The notes: generated by a model from the letters alone, not told the origin. A stretch of 10,548 nt of DNA from an uncultured Eubacterium sp. (GCA_905236295.1 CAJOQF010000089.1:1-10548), one strand, 5' to 3'; counted from the first letter of the stretch, positions 1-7,854 are shown. Numbers and translations: made by a program.

Positions 1-948
1 AGAGGCTTTGGCGGATTGAAGGGCTTTGTAAACGGAGTTCTAAGGAATCTGGTAAGGAATGAGGATGAGATAAAAATTCCGGAAGCTACTTCTAGTGAGG
101 GGATCAGCATAAAGTATTCCGTTCCGGTTTGGATAGTTGAGGATCTGCTTTCAAGATTCGGACAGGAAAAAGCCGAGGAAATCTGTGGATCTTTCCTTGA
201 AAAAAAGGATATGTGTATCAGAGTTAATCATAAAAAGATATCCGATGATGAACTGGTATCGATGCTTGAAAAAAACGGTTACTCAATTCATAGGATAGAA
301 GATACAACCTCCGGATTCAGACTTGAGGGCAGTGTCAGTCCCGAAGATATGGACGAATTCAAAAAGGGATTTTTCTACATTCAGGATGAGGCGGCGATGA
401 AAGCCGTGACACAGCTTGCACCGGACAAGGGGGCAAGACTCATTGATATGTGTGCGGCGCCGGGAGGTAAGGCTTTGCAGGCGGCGGAACTTGTGAGGGA
501 AGTCGTAGCCTGTGATGTCTCAGATGACAAAGTGAAGCTTATACGCGAGAATATCGACAGGATCGGATCCGACAATGTCGTTGCACAGGTGGCTGATGCC
601 ACTGAGTATATTTCGGATTTTAAAGAGGGATTTGATGCGGTTGTTGCCGACCTGCCGTGTTCGGGAATCGGTGTAATTGGCAAAAAGCCCGACATTAAAT
701 ACAATACGACAAAAGAGGATGTCATCGCTCTTGCAAAGCTTCAAAGACAGATGCTTGAGAATGCCTTCAGATATGCAAAGCATGGCGGAAAGATCATCTT
801 CTCGACATGCACTATCATGAAAGAGGAAAATGAGGACAACACCCTGTGGTTCCTAAAGGAGCATGAGGAGTTATCCCTTGAAAGCGAGAGGCTTACGCTG
901 CCGGGAGTCTCTGACGGCGCATATGCGGCAGTTTTCTTAAAGAAATAA
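1..948 (+). CDS. rsmB: 16S rRNA m5C967 methyltransferase RsmB, 5'-truncated
   Basis: SAM-dependent RNA cytosine-C5 methyltransferase of the RsmB/Sun (Fmu) family, which methylates C967 (E. coli numbering) of 16S rRNA. The frame is open to the left edge and the first residues (GFVNGVLRNLVR) match the end of the N-terminal NusB-like RNA-binding domain, so the gene begins outside the window; the TTG at 16 is not its start. The 315 visible residues (family about 440) show the SAM-binding motif MCAAPGGKA (about 150-158), the motif IV DLPCSG with Cys220, and the motif VI STCT with Cys270. In this family the motif VI cysteine is the nucleophile and the motif IV cysteine aids product release. The stop TAA shares its last base with the ATG of rlmN. 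Gene order upstream of prpC-prkC supports the call. I see nothing abnormal in the visible part. Confidence 0.95.
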   Translation, partial: RGFGGLKGFVNGVLRNLVRNEDEIKIPEATSSEGISIKYSVPVWIVEDLLSRFGQEKAEEICGSFLEKKDMCIRVNHKKISDDELVSMLEKNGYSIHRIEDTTSGFRLEGSVSPEDMDEFKKGFFYIQDEAAMKAVTQLAPDKGARLIDMCAAPGGKALQAAELVREVVACDVSDDKVKLIRENIDRIGSDNVVAQVADATEYISDFKEGFDAVVADLPCSGIGVIGKKPDIKYNTTKEDVIALAKLQRQMLENAFRYAKHGGKIIFSTCTIMKEENEDNTLWFLKEHEELSLESERLTLPGVSDGAYAAVFLKK

Positions 949-1988
949 TGAAAGATATCAGATCGCTTGAACTCGATGAACTGAATAAAGAACTTGAAGC
1001 CTATAATGTCAAAAAGTTTGTTGCAAAGCAGGTTTATGACTGGATTCACAAAAAATGCGCCGGCTCATTTGATGAGATGACAAACATCTCAAAGGAACTA
1101 AGGAATGCGCTGAAAGAAAACTTTGAGATAGCTCTTCCGACGATCCTGACATTAAAAAAATCAAAGGATGGCACGAAGAAGTATCTATTTGAGCTTTCGG
1201 ACGGCAGAACGATTGAGAGTGTACTTATGAAGTACAAGTACGGCTACAGCGTGTGCATTTCATCGCAGGTGGGGTGCAGGATGGGCTGTGCCTTCTGCGC
1301 TACGGCAATAGGAGGACTCGAGAGGAACCTGAGCGCCGGGGAAATGCTGTCCCAGGTATATGCCATCGAAAAAGAGGTGGGCGAGCGCATATCTCATGTG
1401 GTTGTGATGGGTATGGGAGAACCGCTCGACAACTACGACAATCTCTTAAAGTTCATCAGAATGATAAGCAGTGAGGAAGGCTTAAACCTAAGCCAGAGGG
1501 CGATCACGGTTTCGACCTGCGGCATTGTTCCGAAGATGGCTGAACTAGCCAAAGAAAAACTGCAGATCACACTGGCTGTCTCGCTTCACGCGACCACGCA
1601 GGAGGAGAGAGCAAAGCTGATGCCGGTTGCAAAGAGTTTTAATATCTACGAGCTTCTTGAGGCGTGCAAAAGATACTTTGATATTACGGGGAGGAGAGTA
1701 TCTTTTGAGTATAGTCTTATAAAGGGGAAGAATGACTCGATAGAGCATGCCGAGCGTCTTGCAGATCTTATAAAGGACATGAAAGCCCATATTAATCTTA
1801 TACCGGTAAACCCGGTTGTCGAGACAGGATTTTCGAGCCCCGACGCCAAGGCGGCAATGCGCTTTAAAAATAAACTTGAAAAATATGGGATAAATGTTAC
1901 TATTAGAAGGGAAATGGGTCAGGATATCGATGCGTCTTGCGGACAGCTGAGGATGTCCTATGGAGGAAAATATGAAAACAAGCGGTAA
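948..1988 (+). CDS. rlmN: Dual-specificity 23S rRNA/tRNA adenine-C2 methyltransferase RlmN
   Basis: Radical SAM methyltransferase that makes 2-methyladenosine at A2503 of 23S rRNA and, in studied homologues, at A37 of some tRNAs. The 346-residue length is normal. The 4Fe-4S motif CxxxCxxC is Cys110, Cys114, Cys117 (GCRMGCAFCATA). Cys103 lies seven residues before it, as the conserved N-terminal-side cysteine does in E. coli RlmN, and Cys331 in the motif DASCGQLR corresponds to the methyl-carrying cysteine. GMGEPLDNYDN and VSLHA are also typical. The start ATG overlaps the rsmB stop by one base and has only a weak AAAGA upstream, so translation is probably coupled to rsmB. The last 17 bases overlap prpC, whose ribosome binding site lies inside this coding region. 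Confidence 0.97.
   Translation: MKDIRSLELDELNKELEAYNVKKFVAKQVYDWIHKKCAGSFDEMTNISKELRNALKENFEIALPTILTLKKSKDGTKKYLFELSDGRTIESVLMKYKYGYSVCISSQVGCRMGCAFCATAIGGLERNLSAGEMLSQVYAIEKEVGERISHVVVMGMGEPLDNYDNLLKFIRMISSEEGLNLSQRAITVSTCGIVPKMAELAKEKLQITLAVSLHATTQEERAKLMPVAKSFNIYELLEACKRYFDITGRRVSFEYSLIKGKNDSIEHAERLADLIKDMKAHINLIPVNPVVETGFSSPDAKAAMRFKNKLEKYGINVTIRREMGQDIDASCGQLRMSYGGKYENKR
1962..1966 (+). promoter_or_regulatory. Ribosome binding site fixing the prpC start at 1972
   Basis: GGAGG sits five bases before the ATG at 1972 and inside the rlmN coding region. The in-frame ATG at 1960 lies before this site and partly overlaps it, so it would have no such signal. The resulting N-terminus MKTSGKTDIGK also matches the usual start of PrpC/Stp proteins. 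This is a strong choice of 1972 over 1960. Confidence 0.8.
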
Positions 1989-2691
1989 GACGGACATTGG
2001 AAAGAACCGCGACATGAATCAGGATTTTATGTTTATGTCGGACACGTCTGTTGGGAATCTTCCCAATCTTTATATTCTTGCAGACGGAATGGGCGGTCAC
2101 AATGCCGGAGAGTACGCTTCACAAAAAAGTGTTGAAGTCATAGTAGAAGAAATAATAAAAAGTAAAGACAAAGAACCCTCAAAACTGCTGAATGAGGCTA
2201 TAGAAAAAGCCAATCTGCGTATTTTTGAGGATGCGATAAGCGACAACGAAAAGTCCGGTATGGGTACGACGATAGTGGCAGTTACCTTTATCGGAGACAC
2301 TGCGTATGTCGCAAATGTAGGTGATTCAAGACTTTATATAGTGACGGACGGACTCAACCAGGTTACGACTGATCACTCACTCGTGGAGGAGATGGTCAGA
2401 AAGGGACAGCTTTCCAGGGACAAGACTTTTGGCCATCCGGACAAAAATATAATTACAAGAGCGGTCGGCGTTACGGAAAGTGTGACAGCCGATATATTTG
2501 AACAGAGCGTAAATCCGGGAGATAAGATCCTTATGTGCTCTGACGGACTTACCGATATGGTGAGTGAAGATGATATTTACAGTATCATCTCCAAAAATGA
2601 TGATATGGATAGATGCGTGGATGAACTTATTGCAACAGCCAATGCAAACGGCGGTAAGGACAATGTCACGATAATAATAATTGAAGTTTAA
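1972..2691 (+). CDS. prpC: PP2C-family Ser/Thr protein phosphatase (PrpC/Stp)
   Basis: Metal-dependent protein phosphatase that reverses phosphorylation by the neighbouring PASTA kinase; the pair is a standard cytosolic switch in Firmicutes. From the ATG at 1972 the protein has 239 residues, normal for PrpC/Stp. The PPM metal and catalytic motifs are all visible: NQD (Asp18), ADGMGGH (Asp38, Gly39), GDSR (117-120), DHSLVEEMVRKG (134-145), HPDKNIITRAVG (155-166), SDGLTD (Asp191) and GGKDN (Asp230). No signal peptide or membrane segment is seen. It overlaps rlmN by 17 bases and is followed after 25 bases by prkC. An alternative in-frame ATG at 1960 would add four residues but lacks a ribosome binding site. 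All key residues are present, so it should be active. Confidence 0.96.
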   Translation: MKTSGKTDIGKNRDMNQDFMFMSDTSVGNLPNLYILADGMGGHNAGEYASQKSVEVIVEEIIKSKDKEPSKLLNEAIEKANLRIFEDAISDNEKSGMGTTIVAVTFIGDTAYVANVGDSRLYIVTDGLNQVTTDHSLVEEMVRKGQLSRDKTFGHPDKNIITRAVGVTESVTADIFEQSVNPGDKILMCSDGLTDMVSEDDIYSIISKNDDMDRCVDELIATANANGGKDNVTIIIIEV

Positions 2692-2704
2692 TGCTTGATA
2701 AATT

Positions 2705-2710
2705 GAGGTG
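2705..2710 (+). promoter_or_regulatory. Ribosome binding site fixing the prkC start at 2717
   Basis: GAGGTG lies six bases before the ATG at 2717. The GTG at 2708 is part of this ribosome binding site, so a start there (three residues longer) is unlikely. Confidence 0.7.
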
Positions 2711-2716
2711 TATATA

Positions 2717-4720
2717 ATGTTGACTCAGGGAACTTACCTTGCAGACAGATATGAAATTCTTAGTAAGATCGGTGCCGGCGGCATGTCGGATGTATATAAA
2801 GCAAAAGATCATGTTCTCGGAAGATTTGTAGCGATAAAGGTGCTAAAGACAGAGTTTTCCGAGGATGTAAATTTTGTTACAAAATTCAGGACTGAAGCAC
2901 AGTCCGCAGCAGGCTTGGAGCATCCTAACATCGTAAATATCTATGATGTCGGAAGCGACAACAGCATCCACTACATTGTAATGGAAAATGTAGAGGGAGT
3001 TACTCTTAAGACCTACATTGAAAAGAAGGGACAGCTTGGTTACAAGGAGGCACTCTCCATAGCTATCCAGGTTGGACGTGGAATAGAGGCAGCCCACAAA
3101 AAGAACATAGTTCACAGGGACATCAAGCCTCAGAATATTATGATCTCGACAGACGGAAAGGTTAAGGTTACGGACTTTGGTATCGCCAGGGCCGCATCTG
3201 CAAACACCATCAATTCCGATGTTATGGGATCTGTGCATTACTCTTCTCCGGAACAGACAAGAAACGGATTTGTAGATGGAAAGAGCGATATCTATTCCCT
3301 TGGAATAGTTATGTACGAAATGGTTACGGGACGTGTTCCGTTCGACGGTGAATCAACAGTAGCGATAGCTATACAGCATCTCCAGGAGGAGATCGCCAGT
3401 CCGAGGGAGTACGCGCCGGATCTTCCGATAAGTCTGGAAAAGATCATCTTAAAGTGTACGCAGAAATCACCGGACAGAAGATACGACAATATGACGGATC
3501 TTTTAGCTGACTTGAAGAAAGCACTCACATCACCGGATGAGGATTTTGTTATAATGACTCCTCCTGCCGGCGACAAGACAAGAGTTGTCTCTGAGGATGA
3601 CATGCACAAGATAGATGAGACAGCAAAGAAAAAGATGCCGGACAAGATAGAGGAAGTTCAGGATGAGGATGAAGAGGAATCCGAAGGCATACTAAATCCA
3701 AAGATGGAGAAGGCCATAACCATTCTGGGAATTGTTGCGGCAGTTGTCATAGTAATAGTAGTTGTGCTTCTGGTGCTCAGTTTCCTTGGAGTGTTGAAGT
3801 TCAATAAGAAGACCGAGACTGATGTGAGCTCTTCAACTGAGGAGGTTGCAGCGGTTGAGATGATAGATCTCACCAACATGACTTATGATGAGGCAGAGAA
3901 AGCCCTCGAGGAGCTTGGACTTGAGATACTAAACGGCGGTTATTCAGCATCGGATGATGTCGAGAAGGATCATATCTGCTATCAGAGTGAGGAGAGCGGA
4001 GATATGGTTGCTCCGGGAACCGAGATCACGGTCAAGCTCTCAAGCGGTCCGGGTGGTATTGATTGCCCGAGCGTTGTCGGCAAGGAGGAGTCCGAAGCTA
4101 TCAACGCACTCCAGCAGGCGGGGCTCAAATATGAGAGATCTTACGAGTCGAGCGATACTGTTGAATCCGGATATGTTATCTCGCAGACTCCTGAAGCGGG
4201 CGAATCTGTCAGCGAGGGAGATACGGTAACGATCGTTATCAGCCAGGGAAAAGAGGCTGTTAAGGTTCCGGATCTCAGCGGATACTCTGAGTCCGAGGCA
4301 AAGAAAGCGCTTGAGGACAAGGGACTCACAGTCGGAAGTGTCAAGAGCGCATATTCAGACAGCGTGGAAGAGGGCAAGGTAATCAGTCAGACTGTCGATG
4401 CGGACAAGTACGTTGAAGCCGGCACAAAGGTCGGATTTACCATAAGCAAGGGACCGGAGAGTTCCACATACAAATTCTCAACGAGAATAACGGCGCCGAG
4501 CAATGATTCTGTCGTTTCCGCAACTATTCAGCTTACGGACAGCTCAGGTAATCTGATAGATCAGTGGACAGACGTTGATATTTCGCAGTTTGGCGGAAAG
4601 GGATACCAGATTTCGGTTACCGGAATAGAGGACAGCTCCGGAACAGTGTATATCGAGTGGGAGCTCGAGGACGGAAGTGTGAGCACGCAGGAGCAGGATG
4701 TTACGTTTGAGAAAGAATAG
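2717..4720 (+). CDS. prkC: PASTA-domain membrane Ser/Thr kinase (PrkC/Stk type)
   Basis: Eukaryotic-type Ser/Thr kinase sensing cell-wall material through extracellular PASTA domains. From ATG 2717 it has 667 residues. The cytoplasmic kinase domain (about 12-270) has a glycine loop IGAGGMSDVY (18-27), Lys41 in VAIKVLK, the probable helix C Glu60, HRDIKPQN (Asp135), DFG (Asp153) and an activation loop ending GSVHYSSPEQ, so it looks fully catalytic. An acidic juxtamembrane linker (about 310-325) is followed by one hydrophobic helix (about 334-360). Outside the cell are three PASTA repeats (about 381-444, 448-511, 515-580) and a beta-rich tail (585-667) ending in acidic residues. In B. subtilis PrkC phosphorylates RsgA (CpgA), encoded next here, and is opposed by PrpC, encoded just before. 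The TAG stop shares one base with the GTG of rsgA. The first PASTA repeat is more divergent (starts MIDLTNMTYDEA). Confidence 0.96.
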   Translation: MLTQGTYLADRYEILSKIGAGGMSDVYKAKDHVLGRFVAIKVLKTEFSEDVNFVTKFRTEAQSAAGLEHPNIVNIYDVGSDNSIHYIVMENVEGVTLKTYIEKKGQLGYKEALSIAIQVGRGIEAAHKKNIVHRDIKPQNIMISTDGKVKVTDFGIARAASANTINSDVMGSVHYSSPEQTRNGFVDGKSDIYSLGIVMYEMVTGRVPFDGESTVAIAIQHLQEEIASPREYAPDLPISLEKIILKCTQKSPDRRYDNMTDLLADLKKALTSPDEDFVIMTPPAGDKTRVVSEDDMHKIDETAKKKMPDKIEEVQDEDEEESEGILNPKMEKAITILGIVAAVVIVIVVVLLVLSFLGVLKFNKKTETDVSSSTEEVAAVEMIDLTNMTYDEAEKALEELGLEILNGGYSASDDVEKDHICYQSEESGDMVAPGTEITVKLSSGPGGIDCPSVVGKEESEAINALQQAGLKYERSYESSDTVESGYVISQTPEAGESVSEGDTVTIVISQGKEAVKVPDLSGYSESEAKKALEDKGLTVGSVKSAYSDSVEEGKVISQTVDADKYVEAGTKVGFTISKGPESSTYKFSTRITAPSNDSVVSATIQLTDSSGNLIDQWTDVDISQFGGKGYQISVTGIEDSSGTVYIEWELEDGSVSTQEQDVTFEKE

Positions 4721-5598
4721 TGAAGGGTAAAATAGTAAAAGGGATTGCCGGCTTCTACTACGTCGATGTAGGTGAAGCCGGCATCTATGAGTGTAAGGCA
4801 AAAGGAATTTTCAGAAAACAGAATATCAAGCCTCTTGTCGGGGATGATGTTGAAATATCCATAACCGATGAGAATGACCACGAGGGAAATATCGACGAGA
4901 TCCTAAAGCGGGAGAATACTCTGTTGCGACCTGCGGTTGCAAATGTGGATCAGGTACTGATCGTTTTTGCGATAAAGGATCCGGATGTCAATTACCATCT
5001 TCTAAACAGATATCTCGTCTGGATGGAGGACAAGGATATTCCTATAAATATCTGTTTCAATAAGTGTGAACTGGCTTCCGATGAGGAGATCAGAGCAGCC
5101 GAAGAAGCATTTAAAAACACCGGCTACAATATCATGTTTGCCAGCGTAAAAAATGATACCGGACTGGAGGAAGTGCGGGCTGTCCTAAAGGACAGGACAA
5201 CTGCTCTTTCAGGTCCATCAGGTGTCGGCAAGTCATCCATTATAAACGCTGCAGCCGGAAAAAACCTCATGGAGACCGGCGAGATCAGTAAAAAGATTTC
5301 CAGGGGAAAACATACCACCAGACATTCAGAACTGTTCAAGGTAGGGGAGGATACCTACGTTTTCGACACTCCGGGATTTTCATCAATGGAGCTTACAAAG
5401 GTTGAAAAAGAAGAACTCTATCTTTTGTTTCCTGAGATGGCAAAGTATGAAAACGAGTGCAGATTTACCGGATGTTCGCATATCAGCGAGCCGGATTGTG
5501 CTATAAAAGAGGCGTGTGAAAGAGGAGAGATATCCGATGTCAGATATGAGGATTACAAACTCTTTTACGAGGAATTAAAAAACGAAAAGAAATATTAA
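4720..5598 (+). CDS. rsgA: Ribosome small subunit-dependent GTPase RsgA
   Basis: Circularly permuted GTPase that checks late 30S subunit maturation (YjeQ/YloQ/CpgA). The 292 residues comprise an N-terminal OB-fold (about 1-70, MKGKIVKGIAGFYYV, FRKQNIKPLVGDDVEI), then the GTPase motifs in permuted order: G4 NKCE (114-117), G1 GPSGVGKSS (165-173), a switch I threonine pair at 199-200 and G3 DTPG (216-219). A C-terminal zinc knuckle has Cys247, Cys252, His254 and Cys260. G4 carries Glu in place of the usual Asp (NKxD), a mild departure. The start is GTG in the junction TAGTG, overlapping prkC by one base, with only a weak GAGAAAG upstream, so translation is probably coupled to prkC. The N-terminus matches the family, which supports this start. 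Confidence 0.96.
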   Translation: MKGKIVKGIAGFYYVDVGEAGIYECKAKGIFRKQNIKPLVGDDVEISITDENDHEGNIDEILKRENTLLRPAVANVDQVLIVFAIKDPDVNYHLLNRYLVWMEDKDIPINICFNKCELASDEEIRAAEEAFKNTGYNIMFASVKNDTGLEEVRAVLKDRTTALSGPSGVGKSSIINAAAGKNLMETGEISKKISRGKHTTRHSELFKVGEDTYVFDTPGFSSMELTKVEKEELYLLFPEMAKYENECRFTGCSHISEPDCAIKEACERGEISDVRYEDYKLFYEELKNEKKY

Positions 5599-5610
5599 AA
5601 GAGGAAGAAT

Positions 5611-6264
5611 ATGAATTGTTTATCACCATCAATTCTCTCGGCAGATTTTGCTAATCTCGGAGAGCAGATTAAATTAATTGACGAAGCAGGAGCTCAGTAT
5701 ATACATATCGATGTAATGGACGGAATGTTTGTCCCGAGTATCTCATTCGGTATGCCGGTCATAAAAAAAATAAGACCGCTCACAGACAAGATTTTCGACG
5801 TGCATCTGATGATCGAAGATCCTGACAGATACATCAAGGATTTTGTGGATGTCGGAGCTGATATAATCACCGTTCATGCGGAGAGTTGCAGACATCTCGA
5901 CCGCACCATTGAGCTTATACATGAGTATGACAAGATTGCGGGAGTCGCCATCAATCCGGCTACACCGCTCTCACAGATTGAGTACGTTCTCGAGAAGATG
6001 GATATGCTTCTCATCATGAGCGTAAATCCGGGATTCGGAGGACAGAAGTACATTCCGTACTGCACTGAGAAGATCCGCAGGGCATACAAGATGATAAAAG
6101 ATAACGGATACAAGACGGATATTGAAGTTGACGGAGGCGTAAACAAGGATAATCTCGCTGAAATACTTGATGCGGGCGCCAATATAATCGTAGCCGGATC
6201 CGCGGTATTTAACGGAGACATTGTTAACAACGTTCAGACGATGCTTGACATTATGCATCGATAG
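5611..6264 (+). CDS. rpe: Ribulose-phosphate 3-epimerase
   Basis: Interconverts D-ribulose 5-phosphate and D-xylulose 5-phosphate in the pentose phosphate pathway; cytosolic TIM barrel. The 217-residue length is typical. Metal and catalytic residues are visible: His32 and Asp34 in HIDVMDG, His65 in DVHLMIEDP, and Asp174 in IEVDGGVN. The phosphate-binding segments NPGFGGQ (139-145) and AGSAVF (195-200) are intact. A ribosome binding site AGAGGA lies a few bases before the ATG. It follows rsgA by 12 bases and precedes thiN by 5, in the same order as in B. subtilis, so it belongs to the operon rather than to a dedicated sugar locus. Confidence 0.96.
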   Translation: MNCLSPSILSADFANLGEQIKLIDEAGAQYIHIDVMDGMFVPSISFGMPVIKKIRPLTDKIFDVHLMIEDPDRYIKDFVDVGADIITVHAESCRHLDRTIELIHEYDKIAGVAINPATPLSQIEYVLEKMDMLLIMSVNPGFGGQKYIPYCTEKIRRAYKMIKDNGYKTDIEVDGGVNKDNLAEILDAGANIIVAGSAVFNGDIVNNVQTMLDIMHR

Positions 6265-6269
6265 GGTAT

Positions 6270-6917
6270 ATGACGGATAAGATTTGTTTGGTTGTCGGTG
6301 GAGTCTGTGAAGACGGATTCGTAAAAGAATATATAAAAAAAGAGAGTTTCGATAGCATAATTGCAGTGGATTCGGGGCTCGATTTTTTTGTTGGAAAAAA
6401 AATGTTGCCGGATATAGCACTCGGTGATTTCGATTCGGTGTCCGAAAAGGGAAAAGATCTGCTTGAGATGATAGATGAAGTGATCTTCTATGAGAACAAG
6501 ACGGATTTTACCGATACCGAGGCTGCCATATTAAAGGCAATTGATATGGAGGCAAAGTCTATCCATATTCTTGCGGGAACAGGTGGAAGACTGGATCAGT
6601 TTCTGGGAATACTTCAGTCTATGGCACTCTGTCTTGAAAAAAATGTGGAGTGTATCATGGTGGATTCAAAGAACAGGATACGCCTGATCGATTCAGATTT
6701 TGAGATAAAGAAAAGTGATCAGTTTGGAAAATATATCTCGTTTGTACCTTTTGCAGGGGATGTGTCGGGAGCTGATCTTAAAGGCTTTAAATATGACGTC
6801 ACAGATTACACGTTCCATTCTATCGGAGATGACGGAACCAGCAACGAGATAGAAGAAGAAACCGCAAAGATATCATTTGGCGGCGGGATCCTGATCGTCA
6901 TAGAATCGAAGGACTGA
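6270..6917 (+). CDS. thiN: Thiamine pyrophosphokinase
   Basis: Transfers pyrophosphate from ATP to thiamine to make thiamine diphosphate (ThiN/YloS, TPK family); it allows use of salvaged thiamine. The 215 residues show the catalytic-domain motifs VDSGLDF (33-39), LGDFDS (51-56), NKTDFTDTEA (76-85) and GGRLDQ (105-110), then the C-terminal beta-sandwich thiamine-binding domain with TSNE (190-193) near the end. The start is ATG five bases after the rpe stop; the ribosome binding site is weak (AGGG overlapping the rpe stop). It is the last gene of the operon. Its stop is only nine bases from the stop of the convergent radical SAM gene, and no ordinary terminator is visible between them. Confidence 0.94.
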   Translation: MTDKICLVVGGVCEDGFVKEYIKKESFDSIIAVDSGLDFFVGKKMLPDIALGDFDSVSEKGKDLLEMIDEVIFYENKTDFTDTEAAILKAIDMEAKSIHILAGTGGRLDQFLGILQSMALCLEKNVECIMVDSKNRIRLIDSDFEIKKSDQFGKYISFVPFAGDVSGADLKGFKYDVTDYTFHSIGDDGTSNEIEEETAKISFGGGILIVIESKD

Positions 6918-6926
6918 CATGCGCTA

Positions 6927-7775
6927 TCAGCAGTTTCCTGTATGGACATGCTTAAGATATCCTCTTGCAATGTCGGCGAGAGAGTATACAGTCTCTATAG
7001 GAGTGGGAGGCCTGTCTGTCATTTTGTAGCGTGGGAAAAACCGGGTGACGTGGAGCGGTATGTCACAGCTGTTGTACTCGGACAGATCCCTCAGATATTC
7101 CGCGATGGAAGTGATCTCGGCAGGAGAGTCATTGATGCCCGGAATGATAAGCGTTGTGATCTCAATATGACAGTATTTTACGGCATGTTCAATAAAGTCC
7201 AGGACCATTATTTTATCGCCTTTTAGTGTGTTGCGATAGAAATCGTCGGAGAAGGACTTGAGATCGATATTCATTGCATCAATGTATGGGAGCAATTCAT
7301 CCAAAACCTCTCTCGATGCACATCCGTTGGTGACAAGCACGTTTTTCATTCCGAGATCACGGACTTTTCTTGCAGTTGCAAGTACAAACTCATAGCCTAT
7401 GAGAGGTTCGTTGTATGTGTAAGCTACGCCTATATTGCCCTTTGGGATCATTGATTTTGCAAGGATGGCAAGCTCATCAGGCGTGATGTTTTCGGCATTT
7501 CTGTGTACGAGTTCTACATTGTCAGAATATGAAATATCGCTGTTTTGACAAAAAGGACAACGCAAATTACACCCGTAACTTCCTACTGAAAGAATCTGTG
7601 AGCCCGGGTGAAAATGCTTCAAAGGCTTTTTCTCGATAGGATCTAGGGATATTGACGAGATGCGGCCATAGTTTTCCGGAACCACTTTTCCGTACAGACA
7701 TGTGCGCGCCAGACAGAATCCGACTTCGCCTTCTTTAATTTCACAATTTCTAAAACAAACATTACATCTAGCCAT
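6927..7775 (-). CDS. amrS: AmmeMemoRadiSam system radical SAM enzyme (AmrS type)
   Basis: Radical SAM protein related to pyruvate-formate-lyase activases, of the type that accompanies AMMECR1 and Memo domains. Its substrate is, as far as I know, not established. The 282 residues begin with a cysteine-rich segment (Cys4, Cys7, Cys11, Cys21, possibly metal-binding), followed by the 4Fe-4S motif CxxxCxxC at Cys69, Cys73, Cys76 (GCNLRCPFCQNSDIS). TYNEPLIGYEF, MNIDLKSFSDDFYR and HVTRFFPRYKMTDRPPTP are typical of this family. The protein ends at HVHTGNC with two successive stops (TGA TAG) and lacks the C-terminal tail with a CxxC that I recall in longer members. The ATG at 7775 has a modest AAGG upstream. 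It is divergent from the AmrB-AmrA fusion gene, sharing a 79-bp intergenic region. It could be called a generic PflA-like protein in automatic annotation; the neighbour makes AmrS the better call. Confidence 0.92.
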   Translation of the reverse strand: MARCNVCFRNCEIKEGEVGFCLARTCLYGKVVPENYGRISSISLDPIEKKPLKHFHPGSQILSVGSYGCNLRCPFCQNSDISYSDNVELVHRNAENITPDELAILAKSMIPKGNIGVAYTYNEPLIGYEFVLATARKVRDLGMKNVLVTNGCASREVLDELLPYIDAMNIDLKSFSDDFYRNTLKGDKIMVLDFIEHAVKYCHIEITTLIIPGINDSPAEITSIAEYLRDLSEYNSCDIPLHVTRFFPRYKMTDRPPTPIETVYSLADIARGYLKHVHTGNC

Positions 7776-7785
7776 TAGTTATACC

Positions 7786-7815
7786 TTGACATACAATATT
7801 ATTTAATATCATAAT
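7786..7815 (+). promoter_or_regulatory. Probable promoter of the AmrB-AmrA fusion gene
   Basis: A perfect -35 box TTGACA (7786-7791) is followed after 18 bases by CATAAT (7810-7815), five of six matches to the -10 consensus. Transcription would start near 7822, giving a leader of about 30 bases before the GTG at 7855. The region is very AT-rich. Its -10 overlaps that of the opposing promoter. Confidence 0.6.
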
Positions 7816-7842
7816 TATAAATGAACAGATATTATATTGCAA
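7814..7842 (-). promoter_or_regulatory. Probable promoter of the radical SAM gene
   Basis: Read on the - strand, TTGCAA (7842-7837, four of six -35 matches) is followed after exactly 17 bases by a perfect -10 TATAAT (7819-7814). Transcription would start near 7807, about 30 bases before the ATG at 7775. The -10 shares two bases with the -10 of the + promoter, and the -35 lies just before the ribosome binding site of the + gene. Confidence 0.6.
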
Positions 7843-7847
7843 GGAGG
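7841..7847 (+). promoter_or_regulatory. Ribosome binding site fixing the fusion gene start at 7855
   Basis: AAGGAGG, a full-strength Shine-Dalgarno sequence, lies seven bases before GTG 7855. A longer reading from the TTG at 7837 would place this site inside the coding region and add residues (QGGAA) unlike the family N-terminus, so GTG 7855 is preferred. Confidence 0.8.
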
Positions 7848-7854
7848 AGCGGCC

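Noticed and set aside
6942..7226. A 94-residue + strand frame inside the radical SAM gene
   Set aside because: It is antisense to a clear conserved gene and has no ribosome binding site; it is a shadow frame.
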